DNA of 22,568 bases, taken from contig JAFTAC010000538.1 of the NCBI GenBank assembly GCA_017458805.1, positions 1 to 22,568 on the forward strand. The letters run 5' to 3'. Under the pieces are notes generated by a model. The model was not told where the DNA came from. It did no database searches and saw only the letters and a list, made by a program, of their open reading frames with translations. The stretch is from Victivallales bacterium (lineage in GTDB: Bacteria > Verrucomicrobiota > Lentisphaeria > Oligosphaerales > Oligosphaeraceae). Position numbers and translations under genes: made by a program. Within the stretch, counting starts at the first letter, position 1. Every line of letters starts with the position of its first letter. Below are positions 1 to 7,979 of this stretch, piece after piece.

Positions 1-90
1 ACCTCTAGAACCTCTAGAACCTCTAGAACCTCTAGAACCTCTAGAACCTCTAGAACCTCTAGAACCTCTAGAACCTCTAGAACCTCTAGA
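1..90. repeat. Tandem array of ten 9-bp units (ACCTCTAGA)
   Basis: Ten uninterrupted identical copies of the 9-mer acctctaga fill the first 90 bases, and the array probably continues beyond the window. Each unit contains the palindrome TCTAGA. The array overlaps the 3' end of the GH16 gene: on the minus strand the unit reads TCTAGAGGT, and the first TAG in it is the stop codon of that gene. A related inverted copy lies just upstream of the same gene near 3311-3327. There are no spacers, so this is not a CRISPR array. Its function is unknown. Confidence 0.97.
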
Positions 91-3000
91 ATATCTCCTC
101 AAAATCAATGAAATTGGTATTGAAGCCGCCTGAGAGGGCGAGGAACTTGAGCTCGTGACGGCCAGCGGGCAGCTCGACTTCTGCGGTGGCAGTGGAATCG
201 ACCTGGAAGCTGTTGCCTCCATGGGAGTGGATGGGGAAGCGTGCGACGATGGTGCCATCAACGAACAGCAGGGCATCCTTCAGGAACAGCATCGGCGTGC
301 CGTAGTGGAGAGTGGCCTTGTACTTGCCCGCCTTCTGGATGTCAACGGTATAGTTGAGCCACTCCCAGGGGGCGAAGCCGCCGATGACATCCCCCATCAA
401 ATCCACGCCCTCATCAGTGCGGCGTGCGCTGGGGCGGTTGCCGAAGGTGTTGTCAGGCGTAGCATCGACGTAGGCAACGCTTGGGCCGCCCTCGTCATAG
501 TCGCCGAGGACAAGGCGGCCGGGGATGACCTGCGCCTTGCCCTTATAGGGGCGGCTCTTCTCCGTCGGCGCAAGGTACTTGAGCACAGGCTCCGTGTGCG
601 CCACGTTACCCGCCTCGTCCTGCACAAACACGCTGAATGCGTGCAAGGTGCATCCAAACGCGGGGTACTTGCCCTGGCGACCAGGCCGCACATAGTCCGT
701 GGTGTCGTAGTACTCCTTCGTCAGCATGACATCGAAGGTGTAGGGCGGCTCGCTCTTGTGCTCCAGAAGATAGCCGCTGTCAAAGAGATAGACGTTCTTG
801 ATGGGGCTTTTCGTCTTGCTGGAGGCAATCGGCTTCGCCTCAAAGGTGAGCGTGGAGCCTGGCTTCACCATGAATGGGAAGTCGTCGGCCTTCTTCACCC
901 ACTCCACCTTTGGAATGTCGTCCTGCGGATACTCATAGACGCGCACGAAGTCGCAGAAGAAGCTCTCGGGGAAGTTGCCGTTCTTGGGGTCACCGCCCGA
1001 CTTTCCGCAGCAACCGCTGAGGATGGCGCTCATGGGAGTCGTGCCTGCCGCATGGTTGAATGGGTCGAAGGTGACGGAGCTGTATGGACTGTGGTTGGCG
1101 GAGCTCTCGATGAGCTTGCCGTTCATGTAGTAGGAGATTTCGAAGGGGGTCCACTTGCAGCCGATGGTGTAGAAATCATCCAGCGAGCCAGGCAGCTTGG
1201 AGTGGTAGTTCCAGCTCTTGAGGCATTCGCCTGCGAAGACGTGCAGGTTGTGGTCAAGGATGTCCCTCGGCTGGCCGCCAGGCTTCTCGGAACGCAGGTA
1301 GTAGTCCTCATAGACGTCGATTTCAAAGCTGTCGTAGAAGGGGTTGGAGCAGCCGCTGTTGCAGATCCAGAAAGCGGACCACCAGCCGTGTTCCTTGCGG
1401 AACTTCACGCGCGCCTCGAAGTAGCCGTAGCCGAAGCGCTGCTTCGTATAGATGCTGGCGGAGGTGACCCCGCTTTTCTCCTTGTTCCAATCGCACACGA
1501 TTTCGCAGATGCCGTCCTTGAGCTTGATGCGCTCGGGGCGGCTACTGGACCCATGGTACCACTTGTTCAAATCCAGCTCCGTGCCGTCGAACTCCTCGCT
1601 GAAGACCTGCTTCCAGCCCGCTTTGACGGGGTCGAACTCCTTCAGCGGCTCAACTTTGAAGGGAACCTTGCTGAGGTTGCTCGCCTCGGTTGCGCGCCCC
1701 ACCATGAAGTTGTCCGTCACGACCTCTGCGGTGCCGTCCTGCGAAGCAAACACCAACCCCAGCTTCAGGTCTTTCTTGTGAAGGGTGAAGAAAGGATGGT
1801 CCTCCGAGAAGAAGGTGGAGCTGCTGTCCGCCAGGCTATTGACAAGGATGGAGCACTTTCCCTTGCGTCCTCCCGCAACTAGGAAATCGGCGGGCAACAC
1901 GCTGTAGGGCAGCTGGTGCTTCGCCAGAACGGTTCCTTTTCGCGAGACCTCCAGATCCAGAAGGCCACTGGCCGCCTTGTGCTTGACGCTGACTACTGCG
2001 TTGTCATCGCCAGACGCCATCACAAACGAGAGCGTGGAATCCTTGCGGTTCTGCGGTTCGCGCCCGAAGTTCTGGATGCGGATGCTGATGATGCGGTGCT
2101 GGTCCTCCTCTGTCGGCAGGTCATAGATGGTTTTGGGCGGGTCGATGGCAAGCGTGCCATCGGTCTTGAATATCGCCTGGCCCGTGAGAGAAAGCAGCCC
2201 AGGAGTGGGGTTGCCCTTGATGATTTCGGGGTTGCCCGTGCAGGCGTTCTTCCCGTCATCAAAGGAGTCGATCCATTCGATTTTGGAGAGCTTTATCTTC
2301 TTGACGATGTTGTTGAAGTGCTCTGGTCCGCCGACCTTCAGGTTGGAGGAGGCGTTGCCTGCGACAAACTTGACAGCGATGATGTTCGTACCTTTCTTGA
2401 GGTGCGCGTTGACAATGTAGTTGGTGAAATCGACCTTGTCGTCCTTGTTGCCGTTAGGGAAGGTGTCGATAAGCGGTTCACCGTTGAGGTAGTAGGTCAT
2501 CCACCAGTCGGCACCTGCGCCGATGGTGTATTCGCAGTCGCACTGGGAAAACAGGGTCGCGTATGCCCAGCCGCACTTGTCGCGTCCGCGTCCCATAATC
2601 TGCGCAAAGTCGAGTGTGTTGTCCTTGAGAATGACCTGCTTTCCCTTGACGCCCGCCAGCGTCTCGGGCACGGAGGTCAGCTCCGCCGCCGTCGGGGCGT
2701 AATCAGGAGCAACCTCCCCGAAGAGCGTCCAGCGCGTCGGGAAGGGCTCACTTCCTCTGTAGAGTCCCTCTTCGTGGGTGGCGGTGACATTCGAAATCTC
2801 CAGCTCGCCGTTCTGGCTGATGTGGAAGTCAACATAGACCAGCCCCGTCTCGCCATTCGGGCCATTCGGCACGCGAAGCGAGCAGAGGTGGTCGCTCCAT
2901 TCCTCCCCAACCTTGAAGGTATAGTTATTGGGGGAGACGATGTTCCATGAATGGTCCGCCAGCAGACACCCAAGCGCGAGCCTTGCCTGGCCCTTGCCGC

Positions 3001-3295
3001 GTGCACGGAACGAGAAGCGAATCAGGTCGCCGCTGCGCGCGGGGAAGCGTTTTGTCGAGAGGAAAGCACCGCCACTCGGGGAGGCCACGTTGTCCAACCG
3101 CATGACATTCAGCCCCTTGTCCGCCCCTTTCAGGACGGTCAGCGTCGGCAACGGCTTGTAGCCTGTCCACTGATGGACAATCCAAGTGGTGCTGGCCCCC
3201 TTGTCGTCGAGCTGCTTGAAGGTGCTGTCCAGTTGGAGCGTCTCCGCCAGAAGCGAAAGCGCGGCGATAACGAGCAATAATGTGGCTTTTTTCAT
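86..3295 (-). CDS. Secreted multidomain GH16-family glycoside hydrolase with CBM6-like C-terminus
   Basis: Likely an exported endo-acting beta-glucanase or galactanase-type enzyme. Residues 1-17 form a signal peptide (MKK, then a hydrophobic run). About 25-175 looks like a carbohydrate-binding beta-sandwich (CBM4/9-like). About 200-340 is a second sandwich typical of sugar-binding modules, and about 345-550 is a lectin-like stretch. The GH16 catalytic domain spans about 560-790 and carries the hallmark E-x-D-x-x-E as EIDVYE, with Glu658 (nucleophile), Asp660 and Glu663 (acid/base). An Ig-like segment follows, then a CBM6-like domain from about 935 to 1069. The ATG at 3295 has a GGA-type ribosome site 6-7 bases upstream. 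It is 33 bp downstream of the nucleotidyltransferase gene and probably co-transcribed with it. The stop codon lies inside the 9-bp tandem array. Substrate (laminarin, agar, mixed-linkage glucan or other) cannot be told from sequence. Family call is firm; the accessory domain names are less certain. Confidence 0.9.
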   Translation of the reverse strand: MKKATLLLVIAALSLLAETLQLDSTFKQLDDKGASTTWIVHQWTGYKPLPTLTVLKGADKGLNVMRLDNVASPSGGAFLSTKRFPARSGDLIRFSFRARGKGQARLALGCLLADHSWNIVSPNNYTFKVGEEWSDHLCSLRVPNGPNGETGLVYVDFHISQNGELEISNVTATHEEGLYRGSEPFPTRWTLFGEVAPDYAPTAAELTSVPETLAGVKGKQVILKDNTLDFAQIMGRGRDKCGWAYATLFSQCDCEYTIGAGADWWMTYYLNGEPLIDTFPNGNKDDKVDFTNYIVNAHLKKGTNIIAVKFVAGNASSNLKVGGPEHFNNIVKKIKLSKIEWIDSFDDGKNACTGNPEIIKGNPTPGLLSLTGQAIFKTDGTLAIDPPKTIYDLPTEEDQHRIISIRIQNFGREPQNRKDSTLSFVMASGDDNAVVSVKHKAASGLLDLEVSRKGTVLAKHQLPYSVLPADFLVAGGRKGKCSILVNSLADSSSTFFSEDHPFFTLHKKDLKLGLVFASQDGTAEVVTDNFMVGRATEASNLSKVPFKVEPLKEFDPVKAGWKQVFSEEFDGTELDLNKWYHGSSSRPERIKLKDGICEIVCDWNKEKSGVTSASIYTKQRFGYGYFEARVKFRKEHGWWSAFWICNSGCSNPFYDSFEIDVYEDYYLRSEKPGGQPRDILDHNLHVFAGECLKSWNYHSKLPGSLDDFYTIGCKWTPFEISYYMNGKLIESSANHSPYSSVTFDPFNHAAGTTPMSAILSGCCGKSGGDPKNGNFPESFFCDFVRVYEYPQDDIPKVEWVKKADDFPFMVKPGSTLTFEAKPIASSKTKSPIKNVYLFDSGYLLEHKSEPPYTFDVMLTKEYYDTTDYVRPGRQGKYPAFGCTLHAFSVFVQDEAGNVAHTEPVLKYLAPTEKSRPYKGKAQVIPGRLVLGDYDEGGPSVAYVDATPDNTFGNRPSARRTDEGVDLMGDVIGGFAPWEWLNYTVDIQKAGKYKATLHYGTPMLFLKDALLFVDGTIVARFPIHSHGGNSFQVDSTATAEVELPAGRHELKFLALSGGFNTNFIDFEEIF

Positions 3296-3305
3296 AGTAT
3301 TTCCT

Positions 3306-3329
3306 TTTTTCTAGAGGTTCTAGAACCTT
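3306..3329. repeat. Short palindromic copy of the TCTAGAGG-type repeat
   Basis: The gap between the GH16 gene and the upstream nucleotidyltransferase gene contains tctagaggt followed at once by tctagaacc. This includes the 14-base palindrome aggttctagaacct. It is one inverted copy of the 9-mer that forms the array at 1-90, so the GH16 gene is bracketed by the same motif in opposite orientations. Confidence 0.75.
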
Positions 3330-4225
3330 TAGCCTTCAAAGAATCGGCTAATCTCTTTCAGCTCATCCTTCGTGCTGAAGGTGAGCATGTCCTCCAGACG
3401 GGGGATTTCAAAGATGCGCGCCTCATTGCGTGCAGCAAAATATTCGAGGGTGTCTGTGAGGTAGATTTCCCCCTGCGCGTTGTCGGCCTTGCAGGTATCC
3501 AACGCGGAGAGAATCGCCTTGACGTCGAAGCAGTAGAGGGAGGCGTTGGCATACTGCACCTTCTGCAGCTCTTCTGTCGTAAATATCCTGCCATTCAGGC
3601 AGACCTTCCCTGCGGGTGGCAGGTTTTTCGCGCGTTCCAGCACTTTTGCCGCCTTCTTCTCGTTCAGCTTCAGGCCAGTAAGGATGCCGCTCCATTCGTC
3701 GCATGGATGGCCTGCCAGCGACTGGTAGGCGACGTCCGCCCACTCGACCACGCCGTATGGATTGCCGTCTGCGACAACCACGCGACCGCCGCTCCAGTTG
3801 ACGGCGACAGGCTGCACACCCCAGATGGCCTGCGCCTCTGTCGCCCTGCCCGCAAGCTCTGCAATAAGGTGCGGTGCGATGATTTTATCGCCCATCACTA
3901 CGAACGCGCGTCCAATGAAGCCCAAATCGGCCAGGGCCTGAAGGCCGCAGCGGGCAGCATGTCCCGTGCCCTTCTGCTCCTTCTGGTAGGCATAGACGAT
4001 GCCTGACTCATTGGCTAGGCAATCCATCACGCTCTCCGCCTGATGGCCTACTACGAGCACAAAGCGCTGAACGCCGCCCTGCCGCATGTTGGCGATGATG
4101 CGCCGTATGACAGGGACGCCTGCGCACTCGAAGCAGACCTTGTTCTTGCTGTCGTCATTCATCCGCGTGCCTTTTCCCGCACACAGAATCACCGCTACAA
4201 GATTGTTGTTTTCAGGCGTGCTCAT
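3329..4225 (-). CDS. GlmU-like sugar-phosphate nucleotidyltransferase (pyrophosphorylase domain only)
   Basis: Predicted cytoplasmic NTP transferase that makes a UDP-sugar, most likely UDP-GlcNAc or a related UDP-HexNAc, from the sugar 1-phosphate and UTP. The glycine-rich nucleotide loop is at residues 13-22 (ILCAGKGTRM), with a downstream Lys29 in the usual position. The internal motifs KGTGHA and AQGEIYLTDTLE match those of the GlmU uridylyltransferase domain. At 298 residues it lacks the C-terminal left-handed beta-helix acetyltransferase domain of full GlmU, so it can do only the uridylyl transfer step. The start at 4225 lies 3 bp after the stop of the upstream epimerase gene, which implies translational coupling. 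Exact sugar substrate is inferred. Confidence 0.85.
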   Translation of the reverse strand: MSTPENNNLVAVILCAGKGTRMNDDSKNKVCFECAGVPVIRRIIANMRQGGVQRFVLVVGHQAESVMDCLANESGIVYAYQKEQKGTGHAARCGLQALADLGFIGRAFVVMGDKIIAPHLIAELAGRATEAQAIWGVQPVAVNWSGGRVVVADGNPYGVVEWADVAYQSLAGHPCDEWSGILTGLKLNEKKAAKVLERAKNLPPAGKVCLNGRIFTTEELQKVQYANASLYCFDVKAILSALDTCKADNAQGEIYLTDTLEYFAARNEARIFEIPRLEDMLTFSTKDELKEISRFFEG

Positions 4226-4228
4226 GGG

Positions 4229-5203
4229 TCAAAGGTTCTCCTTGTACCATTGGATGGCCTCATTGAGGCCGCGCGCGAAGTCGTAGTCGGGGGCATAGCC
4301 CAGCAGACGCTTTGCCTTCGAGATGTCGGCGTTGGAGTGCTTGATGTCGCCCTTGCGGTCGGGTCCGAAGATGGGCTCCAGTGACACGCCGAGCGCCTTG
4401 GTGAGGCTATAGTAGATGTCGATGAGGTACTCGCGTCCGCCATACGCGATGTTGAAGGCCTCGCCATCCGCCTCCGCAGGTGCCAGGCAGCCCTTCAGGT
4501 TTGCCTCGATGACGTTCTCGATGTAGGTGAAATCGCGGCTCTGCTTGCCGTCGCCGTTGATGGTGGGGCGTTCACCCTTTAGCAGCTGGCGTATGAACTT
4601 CGGGATGCCCGCAGCATACGCACCATCGGGGTTCTGCCTGCGGCCAAAGACGTTGAAGTAGCGCAGGCCAATCGTCGGCAGCCCGTAGTGGCGCGTGTAT
4701 TGCTTTGCCCACTCCTCGTCGCAACGCTTGGTGAGGGCGTAAGGCGAGAGCAGGTTGCCCTCGCGCCCCTCGGTCTTGGGCAGGTTGGGTTCATCGCCAT
4801 AGACGGATGAGCTGGAGGCATAGACGAACTTCTTCACGCCCTTTTGGCGGGCCGCCTCCATCATGTTCAACGTCCCCTGGATGTTGTTGGCGCAGTAGAA
4901 AAGCGGCATTTCGATGGAGCGCGGCACGCTGCCCCAGGCCGCCTGGTTGAGCACGTAGTCAACGCCTTCGCAGGCCTTCATGCAGGTCTCCAAATCCTTG
5001 ATGTCGCCCTTGATGAACTCGTAGCTGGGATTGCCCGCGAACAAATCGACGTTCTTCTGGAAGCCCGTTGAGAGGTCGTCCAGGCAGCGTACCTTGTAGC
5101 CTAAGTTGAGGATTGCCTCGCAAAGGTTGGAGCCGATGAAGCCAGCACCGCCCGTGACGAGGAAGCGGCTGCCTTCAGGAAATTGCAGTTGTTTGTAACC
5201 CAT
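4229..5203 (-). CDS. NAD-dependent UDP-HexNAc 4-epimerase (WbpP/TviC-like)
   Basis: Extended short-chain dehydrogenase of 324 residues, predicted to interconvert UDP-GlcNAc and UDP-GalNAc (or UDP-Glc and UDP-Gal). The NAD-binding GxxGxxG is at residues 18-24 (GGAGFIG), the Ser stretch SSSSVYG at 130-136, and the catalytic Y-x-x-x-K at Tyr155/Lys159 (YALTK). Segments such as AAWGSVPRSI, RYFNVFGRRQNPDGAYA and INGDGKQSRDFTYIENV resemble WbpP/TviC UDP-GlcNAc epimerases more than classic GalE. It is the first gene of a three-gene minus-strand run (epimerase, nucleotidyltransferase, GH16). The AAGGAC ribosome site lies about 12 bases upstream of the ATG. Family is firm; preference for N-acetylated sugars is an inference. 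Confidence 0.9.
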   Translation of the reverse strand: MGYKQLQFPEGSRFLVTGGAGFIGSNLCEAILNLGYKVRCLDDLSTGFQKNVDLFAGNPSYEFIKGDIKDLETCMKACEGVDYVLNQAAWGSVPRSIEMPLFYCANNIQGTLNMMEAARQKGVKKFVYASSSSVYGDEPNLPKTEGREGNLLSPYALTKRCDEEWAKQYTRHYGLPTIGLRYFNVFGRRQNPDGAYAAGIPKFIRQLLKGERPTINGDGKQSRDFTYIENVIEANLKGCLAPAEADGEAFNIAYGGREYLIDIYYSLTKALGVSLEPIFGPDRKGDIKHSNADISKAKRLLGYAPDYDFARGLNEAIQWYKENL

Positions 5204-5243
5204 TGTGTTGAATGTCCTTAAGTTGTTTCGTTGACTGTTTTTG

Positions 5244-5397
5244 AAACCACAGATTACACAGATTACACAGATGCGAACTGCCGCGATGCGGCAGTTCGCG
5301 GTATTTTTTTTAAGAAGCTATAATCGCTGTCAGCCGCGTTTTTAAACGCGGCTGACAGCTTCTGTGTAATCTGTGTAATCTGTGTAATCTGTGGTTT
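5244..5397. repeat. Nested inverted repeat with two internal perfect hairpins
   Basis: This element fills most of the gap between the DUF4838 gene and the epimerase gene. The left arm (5244-5271) and right arm (5361-5397) are complementary and are built of a 9-bp period (cacagatta / ctgtgtaat); the right arm has one extra unit. Inside are a 12-bp perfect hairpin, 5273-5284 with 5288-5299 and a 3-base loop, followed by eight T (5304-5311), and a 13-bp perfect hairpin, 5326-5338 with 5347-5359. The T run makes the first hairpin terminator-like on the plus strand, but no plus-strand gene precedes it. It looks like a palindromic intergenic repeat rather than a simple terminator. Confidence 0.9.
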
Positions 5398-5451
5398 AAA
5401 ATCAAAACTTCTCCATACAATTTAACGCTTATGGGATGCCGTGGCCATTCC

Positions 5452-7872
5452 CTACAACTGTAGTGTGCCGTAGGCGTCGGCGAGGTTGCGCCAGCCACGC
5501 TGGCGGATGTTGTAGTTCCAGATGTAGTGGAGATTATTCCCAGAGCTGAGGGGGAGTGTCCAGCTTGCATTGAAAAGTCTGTCGGGGACTCTGCCGCCGA
5601 TGCCTGCCCATGGAATGGTGACAGTGACCGTTTCCCCGTCCCATTTGGAGGTGCCGCAGGCACCGTCGTTTTTGAAGACATCGCCGTTGCCGTCGTTCTC
5701 TTTGTTGGTTTTTTCGCGCTTGTAGCGTACGCAGGTGCCGTTCTTTGCACGCAGGTTGATGCGGTAGAGCTCTTTTTCTGAGCCGATGAAGATGGAAAGG
5801 GAGGTGTTTTCCACCTTCTCCTGCGGATTCGCAGGCAGCTTGAAAATGACTGTCAGGTTCGTGGCGTCATCCTGCACGGAAATTGTGCAGGGAAACTCCT
5901 TGAACTCTGCGGGCTGCGACGCGTAAATCAGCTTCCATTGCATGTATTGCGGTGGCTGCCCTGCGCGAATGGTGCGCGAACAGGCGTTCTCGATGCCAAC
6001 CTCCTGCATCCAGGCTGCATCGGTGTTGAAAGGCCAGCCCAGCGGGCCGCGAAGGCGTCCGCCTTCGCGCAGTACAGACAAATCCGGGGAGCCAAACAGG
6101 CTCACTCCCATGATGTCCGTGCAGCGAGGCGTGCCTTTTTGGGTGACGGGCAGGCTGTCCAGAAAATGGTTGCGCGCCAGCACGGCCTCCATCAGAGCTG
6201 CATAGTTCTCCTGCGTCATGGATGCGCGGTACTTCCAAAGGGCGTTGCAGGCGCGGGCTGTCAGCTTCAGGTAGTCGTATTCGCAGCGCACGAAAACCAT
6301 CGGCGCGGTTTGCGATGGGTTTTCGGCTTCCGCCTGCTTAAGCAGGGCTTCCAGTTCGTCCAGCACCTCGTTCGGGTAGCGGAGGGCCATCAAGGCAGAG
6401 GGATACGCAAGGCGGTCGTTTGCATCGGTCTTCATCACCGCTTCGTTCCAGTCATCCTGTCCGTATTTGCCCAAAGCGAGGCGTGAGTCAAGCAAATCGT
6501 GGAACTTGAGCATGGTCTCCTGCGCCTTGCCGTAGGCGAGGCAGTATTCGCGGCGCAGGGCGGCGGTGTCGCGCGTGGCGTCCTCCAGCTGCCGTCCCCA
6601 CTGGTAGTAGTAGGGCCCTTCCAGGGCATGGAGCGTGCCATAGCCACATTTGTAGAGGTTGTGGAAGCCATCGCGCCAGAAGTCGCGCGCCTGGGCGGCC
6701 AGCGTTGCGAAGTCGCTGACAGGCGTGAAGCCCTCCGCATGATACCACCCCCAGTTGTAAAGGTAGGCGGCAAAGCCGCCGGTCACCTGGACAGCCTTCC
6801 ACTCCTGGAAAACCGCTGGCGAATAGGGGGCCAGTTCGATGATGACATTCGGCGGGAAAGCCTTGAAACTCTTGGGCGGATGGAGCGTTGGACCGTAGGC
6901 GAGTATCTGCAGTTTCTTGCCTGGACGGTCCTTCAGGAAGCGCTCCGCATATCCCCTGTGGAGAATCCACAGCTTTTCGCCAGGGTCGTCGATGCCGTAC
7001 ATGGCGGCGCACTTCTCGCACTCGCAGGCGTTGTAGCCATCGCTCTGGCCGAGCTGCACGATTTCAAAACCCCTGTCGGTGTGCGTCAACAGCTCCTGGT
7101 AGATGATTTCCTGCACCTCTGGATTCGAGAGGCAGTATTGCTGGCAACTGGAGCGGACGGGACGCTTCCCTTGCTTCAGTGCCGCATATTCAGGGTGTTC
7201 CTTCAGCATGGACGGCGGTATCGCCTTGTCGTGCGAATGGCCCCCGTATGTGCCATACCAGCGGCAGTAGTAGTTGTTTGTCGCAAGGTCGAAAAAAAGC
7301 TCCTGCGAACGGCTGGAGCAGCCCGTAACAAAGGGCTTGCGAATCAAATGCGTCCCCGACGGGACGGCTATGCGGTCGCGCTTCTGCCAGATTCTTCCGT
7401 CCTTGCCTGGGAAGACGAAGCGCGCGCCAAGAAACTCTTCGAGAAAGAACAGGACGGCTTTGACTGAGCCCAGTTCGCAGTAGCTTGTGTATCGCTGGGC
7501 GTCAGGGTATGTGTCGCAATCGCGACCGTAGAGGTGCAGGTCGTTTCCACGCACCTCGACATGGTGCTCCCAGTGGGCGAAGTCACCGTCGATGCCGCCA
7601 ACCACGATGGCGGGCCTGCCAGCCGTGCGTTTTGAGGCAGGAACAACCTCCGGCGCAACCCCTGCGCTCTGCATGAACGCTTCGCGCAGAAGCTCGCCTG
7701 TCTGCTGGAAGGCGGTGCTTAGCGGGGTGGGGCGCTTGGTTTCCCCCGTGCGCATCACGGCATCTGGAACAACAATCTGGTAGGCGGAGGCACCATGCTC
7801 CACCAGCACCAGTTCACCAGCCAACGAAAAGGAGAAGCAGACCAACACAAAAACTGTGATAAAACGCATCAT
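5452..7872 (-). CDS. Secreted DUF4838-domain protein, probably glycan-active
   Basis: An 806-residue protein with a signal peptide (about 1-18, ending SLAG). The central region, about 200-460, has features typical of DUF4838: CLSNPEVQEIIYQE, then a QSDGYNACECEKCAAMYG segment rich in Cys, then an RPGKKLQILAYGPTLHPPK stretch. DUF4838 proteins are generally predicted TIM-barrel, hexosaminidase-like enzymes of polysaccharide loci, but no reaction is established. About residues 40-150 look like the small N-terminal domain that often precedes such barrels. The last 170 or so residues, with SLSIFIGSE and VTVTIPWAGIGG, resemble a CBM9-like sandwich. The double ATG at 7872/7869 is preceded by GGAGAA at a good distance. 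It stands alone between two hairpin-rich gaps. Function in glycan breakdown is inferred from family and neighbours. Confidence 0.8.
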   Translation of the reverse strand: MMRFITVFVLVCFSFSLAGELVLVEHGASAYQIVVPDAVMRTGETKRPTPLSTAFQQTGELLREAFMQSAGVAPEVVPASKRTAGRPAIVVGGIDGDFAHWEHHVEVRGNDLHLYGRDCDTYPDAQRYTSYCELGSVKAVLFFLEEFLGARFVFPGKDGRIWQKRDRIAVPSGTHLIRKPFVTGCSSRSQELFFDLATNNYYCRWYGTYGGHSHDKAIPPSMLKEHPEYAALKQGKRPVRSSCQQYCLSNPEVQEIIYQELLTHTDRGFEIVQLGQSDGYNACECEKCAAMYGIDDPGEKLWILHRGYAERFLKDRPGKKLQILAYGPTLHPPKSFKAFPPNVIIELAPYSPAVFQEWKAVQVTGGFAAYLYNWGWYHAEGFTPVSDFATLAAQARDFWRDGFHNLYKCGYGTLHALEGPYYYQWGRQLEDATRDTAALRREYCLAYGKAQETMLKFHDLLDSRLALGKYGQDDWNEAVMKTDANDRLAYPSALMALRYPNEVLDELEALLKQAEAENPSQTAPMVFVRCEYDYLKLTARACNALWKYRASMTQENYAALMEAVLARNHFLDSLPVTQKGTPRCTDIMGVSLFGSPDLSVLREGGRLRGPLGWPFNTDAAWMQEVGIENACSRTIRAGQPPQYMQWKLIYASQPAEFKEFPCTISVQDDATNLTVIFKLPANPQEKVENTSLSIFIGSEKELYRINLRAKNGTCVRYKREKTNKENDGNGDVFKNDGACGTSKWDGETVTVTIPWAGIGGRVPDRLFNASWTLPLSSGNNLHYIWNYNIRQRGWRNLADAYGTLQL

Positions 7873-7914
7873 TGTGGTTTCTCCATAAACACTTCCGCGC
7901 GCTCTGATAAACAG

Positions 7915-7945
7915 TTCCCGCGCGCTCCTTTAGAGTGCGCGGGAA
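7915..7945. other. Perfect GC-rich hairpin downstream of pta
   Basis: A 12-bp stem (7915-7926 with 7934-7945, one G-T pair) encloses the loop cctttag. It lies between the pta terminator and the DUF4838 gene. Its core, CTTTAGAG, resembles the CTAGAG centre of the neighbouring hairpin at 7949-7968, as if the two were variants of one palindromic module. Confidence 0.65.
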
Positions 7946-7968
7946 AAACGCGGCACTAGAGTGCCGCG
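7944..7968 (-). terminator. Rho-independent terminator of pta
   Basis: On the minus strand, 11 bases after the pta stop, the perfect palindrome CGCGGCACT-CT-AGTGCCGCG (7949-7968) is followed immediately by five T (7944-7948). The position and T run fit an intrinsic terminator for the ackA/pta transcript. Confidence 0.75.
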
Positions 7969-7979
7969 CACAGAACAGG

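Noticed and set aside
1..90. Left-end array as a CRISPR
   Set aside because: The units are 9 bp and directly joined with no spacers.
155..2950. Long plus-strand ORFs (575 and 344 codons) opposite the GH16 gene
   Set aside because: They are antisense to a gene with clear domains and catalytic motif, and their translations (Val/Ala/Leu/Asp-rich, no motifs) are typical of the mirror frame of GC-rich coding DNA.
5273..5311. Hairpin plus T run as a normal terminator
   Set aside because: The T run follows the hairpin on the plus strand, where no gene ends; on the minus strand the hairpin has no T run. It is better treated as part of the nested repeat.
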